Source of the DNA: Schauerella fraxinea
GTDB lineage: Bacteria; Pseudomonadota; Gammaproteobacteria; Burkholderiales; Burkholderiaceae_B
Length of the DNA stretch: 64,000 nucleotides
Direction of reading: 5' to 3'
Assembly: GCA_030849945.1 (NCBI GenBank)
Contig: JAVDKK010000002.1
Coordinates: 124,001 to 188,000 of the forward strand
Every line of letters starts with the position of its first letter. Position 1 is the stretch's first letter. Below, one piece after another: positions 61,486 to 64,000 of this stretch. The position numbers and the translations under genes were made by a program. The notes beneath the pieces are model-generated. The model searched no databases. It saw nothing but the letters and a program-made list of their open reading frames with translations, and was not told the origin of the DNA.

Positions 61486-61563
61486 GCCCGTATCAACGGC
61501 CCGTATCAGCCGCTTATCGTTGCGGTCCGGACAAGCGGCCCGTATCAGCCGCCCGTATCAGCC
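61486..61563. repeat. GCCCGTATCAGCC repeats between GST and VOC genes
   Basis: Four copies of a 13-base unit at 61486, 61499, 61538 and 61551, the first with AACG in place of AGCC. The last runs into the 3' end of the VOC gene. Spacing is irregular between copies two and three. Confidence 0.75.
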
Positions 61564-62040
61564 GCCGCAGGGGGGCGCGTTCCGGGCAGCCTCCTGGATC
61601 TCCGCCATCGTCATCTTGCGAATGACCGTCCCCATCGACCACGTATGGCCGAAGGGATCCTTGATCTGACCGTATCGCTCGCCCCAGAACATGTCCGTGG
61701 GCGGCATCGTCACCGTCGCGCCCGCGTCCGCTGCCGTTTTGACGGCCGCATCCACATCGGGCACGGCCATATGGATGACAACCGGCGATCCCTTCAGCGC
61801 GATCGGCCCCAGCATTTCCCATTGGGGATTCTCTTCCATCAGCATCAGCATCGAATCGCCCACTTTCAATGAGGCATGCATGAGCGTCTTGCCATCCGGC
61901 ATCATCAGCCGCATCAGTTCAGTGGCGCCAAGCGCGCGCTTGTAGAAGTCGATGGCGCCGAGCGCGTCCGCGCACACCAGGTGCGGCGTCAGCGTGGTCG
62001 GGGAATAGGTAACGTTGTCTGGCGAGGTCGAGGTGTTCAT
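61558..62040 (-). CDS. VOC family protein (glyoxalase/PhnB-like)
   Basis: 160 residues from ATG 62040, with GGAGA upstream. LTPHLVCADALGAIDFYKRA, KTLMHASLKVGDSMLMLMEE, VVIHMAVPDVDAAVKTAADA and ERYGQIKDPFGHTWSMGT are the paired beta-alpha-beta modules of a PhnB-like VOC protein, with likely metal-binding His and Glu. Substrate unknown. Ends in NAPPCGG, coded partly by the repeat tract. Confidence 0.88.
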   Translation of the reverse strand: MNTSTSPDNVTYSPTTLTPHLVCADALGAIDFYKRALGATELMRLMMPDGKTLMHASLKVGDSMLMLMEENPQWEMLGPIALKGSPVVIHMAVPDVDAAVKTAADAGATVTMPPTDMFWGERYGQIKDPFGHTWSMGTVIRKMTMAEIQEAARNAPPCGG

Positions 62041-62178
62041 ATGACAGGTCTCCAAGAGCGCAGGTAGGTGAACGAGCGTAGAACGCGTGGATCGGCGTCC
62101 TTCATCATGACGACGAATGGGTGCGACAAAAATCGACAGCCGCGCTGGAAAATGTTTGATTTCGGGTCTAATACGCTC

Positions 62179-62394
62179 ATGGACACCCAAAAAGACATCG
62201 AACATCGGCTGATGGTGCTGGAGATCAAGGCGAGCTACGCCGACGATCTGCTGGAACAGCTCAACCAGACCATTTTTCGTCAACAACAGCAGATCGAGCA
62301 CCTCGGCCGTGAGCTATCGACCTTGCGCGATCAGATCCCCGAGGGCGGCAGCACGTTCCGCAGCTTGCGTGACGATATGCCACCGCATTATTGA
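62179..62394 (+). CDS. slyX: SlyX family protein
   Basis: 71 residues from ATG 62179. DTQKDIEHRLMVLEIKASYA, DDLLEQLNQTIFRQQQQIEH and a C-terminal DDMPPHY match SlyX, a small coiled-coil protein of unknown function. Upstream ATGs would add unrelated residues. Confidence 0.9.
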   Translation: MDTQKDIEHRLMVLEIKASYADDLLEQLNQTIFRQQQQIEHLGRELSTLRDQIPEGGSTFRSLRDDMPPHY

Positions 62395-62445
62395 GCCTTG
62401 ATCGTGGCTCTTGGCGTGCAAACCACTTTATTCAGCGCTTGAGTC

Positions 62446-62473
62446 AGCATCAGATCTAGCATCAAATGATGCT
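62446..62473. promoter_or_regulatory. Candidate VapBC operator
   Basis: AGCATCA occurs at 62446-62452 and 62458-62464, the second copy forming a perfect inverted repeat with TGATGCT (62467-62473) over a 2-base centre. It lies 27 bases before the vapB ATG, where such modules bind their own promoter. Confidence 0.6.
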
Positions 62474-62500
62474 GTTCGGCGCCGACTAGAGGGCATTCAC

Positions 62501-62698
62501 ATGCGGACGACAATTACTTTGGACGACGATCTTCTTGCTAAAGCACAAGCGATGACCGGGCTTCACGAGAAATCCGCAGTGGTGCGTGAGGCGTTGAAGG
62601 CGCTTATAGAGAGAGAAAGTGCACAGCGATTGGCACGATTGGGCGGTACTGAGCCAAAGCTTAAGCTAGCACCTCGACGTCGGGAAGACATCAAGTGA
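62501..62698 (+). CDS. vapB: VapB-type antitoxin
   Basis: 65 residues. MRTTITLDDDLLAKAQAMTG is a ribbon-helix-helix/VapB_antitoxin start; EKSAVVREALKALIERESAQ the second helix. The C-terminal tail LKLAPRRREDIK would wrap the toxin. GAGGG before the ATG. The pair is less GC-rich than its surroundings, suggesting horizontal arrival. Overlaps vapC by 4 bases (GTGA). Confidence 0.9.
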   Translation: MRTTITLDDDLLAKAQAMTGLHEKSAVVREALKALIERESAQRLARLGGTEPKLKLAPRRREDIK

Positions 62699-63066
62699 TC
62701 CTCGTCGATTCTTCAATCTGGATTGACCATCTCCGGTCTTCGGATGATCTGCTTATTGCATTGCTGGAGGCTAGAGAGGTGCTCGTACATCCATTTGTCA
62801 TCGGTGAGCTCGCACTCGGTTCATTGTCGCAACGCACGATTGTCTTGGACTATCTTGAGAATCTGCCAGCGGTGAACGTGGCAACGCCAAGCGAGATCGC
62901 TGCTTTTATTGAAGGCAATGCGCTTTTCGGCCTGGGCATTGGATACGTCGACGTTTCGCTGTTGGCGTCCGTGCGCTTGACGCCGGGATCCACTTTATTG
63001 ACACGGGATAAACGTCTTGGCAAGGTCGCTGTCCAACTTGGACTGGTAGCGAAAACACTTCATTGA
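62695..63066 (+). CDS. vapC: VapC-type PIN-domain toxin ribonuclease
   Basis: 123 residues from GTG. The PIN-domain acidic residues are all visible: first Asp in MILVDSSIWIDHL, Glu in FVIGELALG, Asp in GIGYVDVSLLASV and Asp in LLTRDKRLG. It cleaves RNA when free of VapB. Looks intact and so presumably active. Confidence 0.92.
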   Translation: MILVDSSIWIDHLRSSDDLLIALLEAREVLVHPFVIGELALGSLSQRTIVLDYLENLPAVNVATPSEIAAFIEGNALFGLGIGYVDVSLLASVRLTPGSTLLTRDKRLGKVAVQLGLVAKTLH

Positions 63067-63132
63067 CGACGATCACAAGGGAATGTGGGTATGACTTCTC
63101 AACCTTCCCAATGCAGCACATAAGGACTAAGC

Positions 63133-63792
63133 ATGGATGCAGATTTTTGGTTGGCGCGTTGGGAAGAGGGCGCGACGCATTTTCATCAGCAGCGCGTGAC
63201 GCCGCTCCTGCAGAAGTACTGGCCCACGCTGGCCTTGCCCGCGGGCAGCAAAGTCCTGGTGCCGCTCTGCGGCAAATCCCTGGATATGGTCTGGTTGGCC
63301 GAGCAAGGTCATCAGGTGCTGGGCGTCGAGCTGGCCGAAGTCGCCGTTCAGCAGTTTTTCTCGGAAAACGCGCTCGATCCTGTGATCACGCCGTCGGCTG
63401 TGGGGAGTCATTACCGCGCCGGCAATATCGAGATCATCTGCGGTGATATCTTTGCGCTGGACGACGCTGTGCTGGGCGGGTGCCTGGGTGCCTACGATCG
63501 CGCGGCACTGGTGGCCTTGCCTGAGGAGATGCGTGCCCGATATGCCGCGCATGTGTACGGCAAGCTGGCGCGCGATTATCGTGGACTGTTGCTCAGCCTC
63601 GATTATCCGCAAACGCAAATGCCGGGTCCGCCGTTTTCGGTGGGCGACGATGAGGTGCAACGCTTGTTCGTCGGCCATTCGACTGCCACGTTGCTGAGCC
63701 GTCGAGATATCCTGGATAAGGAGCCAAAGTTTGCCGAACGTGGGCTCAAGCAGCTCGATACCCTGGTGTACAAGCTGGCCGCCGGCATTTGA
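63133..63792 (+). CDS. tpm: Thiopurine S-methyltransferase family protein
   Basis: 219 residues. ADFWLARWEEGATHFHQQRV, VLVPLCGKSLDMVWLAEQGH, VLGVELAEVAVQQFF, DIFALDDAVLG, AYDRAALVALPEEMRARYAA: all TPMT family signatures. Bacterial members methylate thiopurines, selenium or tellurium oxyanions. TAAGGA before the ATG. Monocistronic between vapC and the YciH-like gene, as far as seen. Confidence 0.94.
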   Translation: MDADFWLARWEEGATHFHQQRVTPLLQKYWPTLALPAGSKVLVPLCGKSLDMVWLAEQGHQVLGVELAEVAVQQFFSENALDPVITPSAVGSHYRAGNIEIICGDIFALDDAVLGGCLGAYDRAALVALPEEMRARYAAHVYGKLARDYRGLLLSLDYPQTQMPGPPFSVGDDEVQRLFVGHSTATLLSRRDILDKEPKFAERGLKQLDTLVYKLAAGI

Positions 63793-63896
63793 ATCGTTAG
63801 CCGATCCGACACGATTCGAGCCGACCCGAGCCAAGCCGACCCGTGCCGTGCCGATGGCGAACGTCGCCAATCATTATCCCGACATCATTCCTACTC

Positions 63897-64000
63897 ATGA
63901 AAAGCAGTTCAAAAGGCGGTCTGGTTTATTCCACTGAGACGGGGCGCATGTGTCCCGACTGCCGCAAGCCGGTGTCTGAATGCACTTGCAAAGTGCAGGC
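63897..64000 (+). CDS. YciH/SUI1-type translation factor, 5' fragment
   Basis: 34 complete codons plus two bases reach the window edge. The visible N-terminus SSSKGGLVYSTETGRMCPDC then KPVSECTC matches YciH, whose SUI1 domain (homologous to eIF1) would follow outside the window. The paired CPDC/CTC cysteines suggest a small zinc site. The 104 bases before it contain a degenerate ~10-base CCGAGCC/CCGACCC repeat. Confidence 0.8.
   Translation, partial: MKSSSKGGLVYSTETGRMCPDCRKPVSECTCKVQ

Noticed and set aside
1..64000. tRNA, rRNA, insertion sequences, prophage or integrase genes
   Set aside because: Reading both strands I saw no transposase, integrase or convincing tRNA/rRNA sequence; a covariance-model scan would be needed to exclude small RNAs.

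Overview
The window is a dense, GC-rich bacterial chromosome segment with short intergenic gaps, many 4-base start/stop overlaps and frequent GTG/TTG starts. Gene content points to a betaproteobacterium, most likely order Burkholderiales: a GlgE with a long N-terminal extension, DUF1415 and DUF3999 proteins, Dpp and Liv transporters, PaoABC and small AtzG-like amidase partners. This placement is inferred; no rRNA or tRNA gene was seen to anchor it.

Layout. 1-4140 (minus): glycogen/alpha-glucan genes glgA and glgE, glgE running off the left edge. 4141-10338 (plus): a four-gene, translationally coupled ligase-associated DNA repair operon (MBL exonuclease, ATP-dependent ligase, Lhr-type helicase, PdeM phosphoesterase). 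It is preceded by what looks like paired NtrC sites and a sigma-54 promoter. 10299-20691: housekeeping and mixed genes, including queuosine genes queD/queE, arfB, an NRDE protein, a 23-residue membrane protein, methyltransferases, DUF3999 and DUF1415 proteins, a GT25/O-antigen ligase pair and an OpuAC-like binding protein. 20985-24948: the molybdenum aldehyde oxidoreductase paoABC. 25230-35990: a DUF5666-like exported protein, then a minus-strand operon for a Dpp-type importer with two amidases and an AtzG-like small partner, facing a divergent TetR regulator. 36045-39064: exodeoxyribonuclease III, an ArsR-like regulator and a PAS-GAF-GGDEF protein.

39305-59050 is the most interesting part: a catecholate siderophore island. 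It holds a FecCD/FecE/FecB-type importer, a Fes/IroE-like esterase, a complete Liv-type (branched-chain amino acid family) ABC transporter, a phosphopantetheinyl transferase, a DHB-AMP ligase, a stand-alone aryl carrier protein, an EntF-like synthetase with a serine specificity code, and an EntS-like exporter. From fecB to entS the genes overlap or nearly touch over about 14.8 kb behind one Fur-box promoter. YncE-family beta-propeller genes bracket the island. DHB biosynthesis genes (entA, entB isochorismatase, entC) and a TonB-dependent receptor are absent from the window and must lie elsewhere.

59197-64000: DUF445 membrane protein, a YfcG-like glutathione transferase, VOC protein, slyX, a lower-GC vapBC toxin-antitoxin pair, thiopurine methyltransferase, and the start of a YciH/SUI1-type factor at the right edge.

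A recurring oddity is the number of short degenerate tandem repeat tracts, intergenic and in one coding tail, each with its own unit of about 10 to 28 bases.
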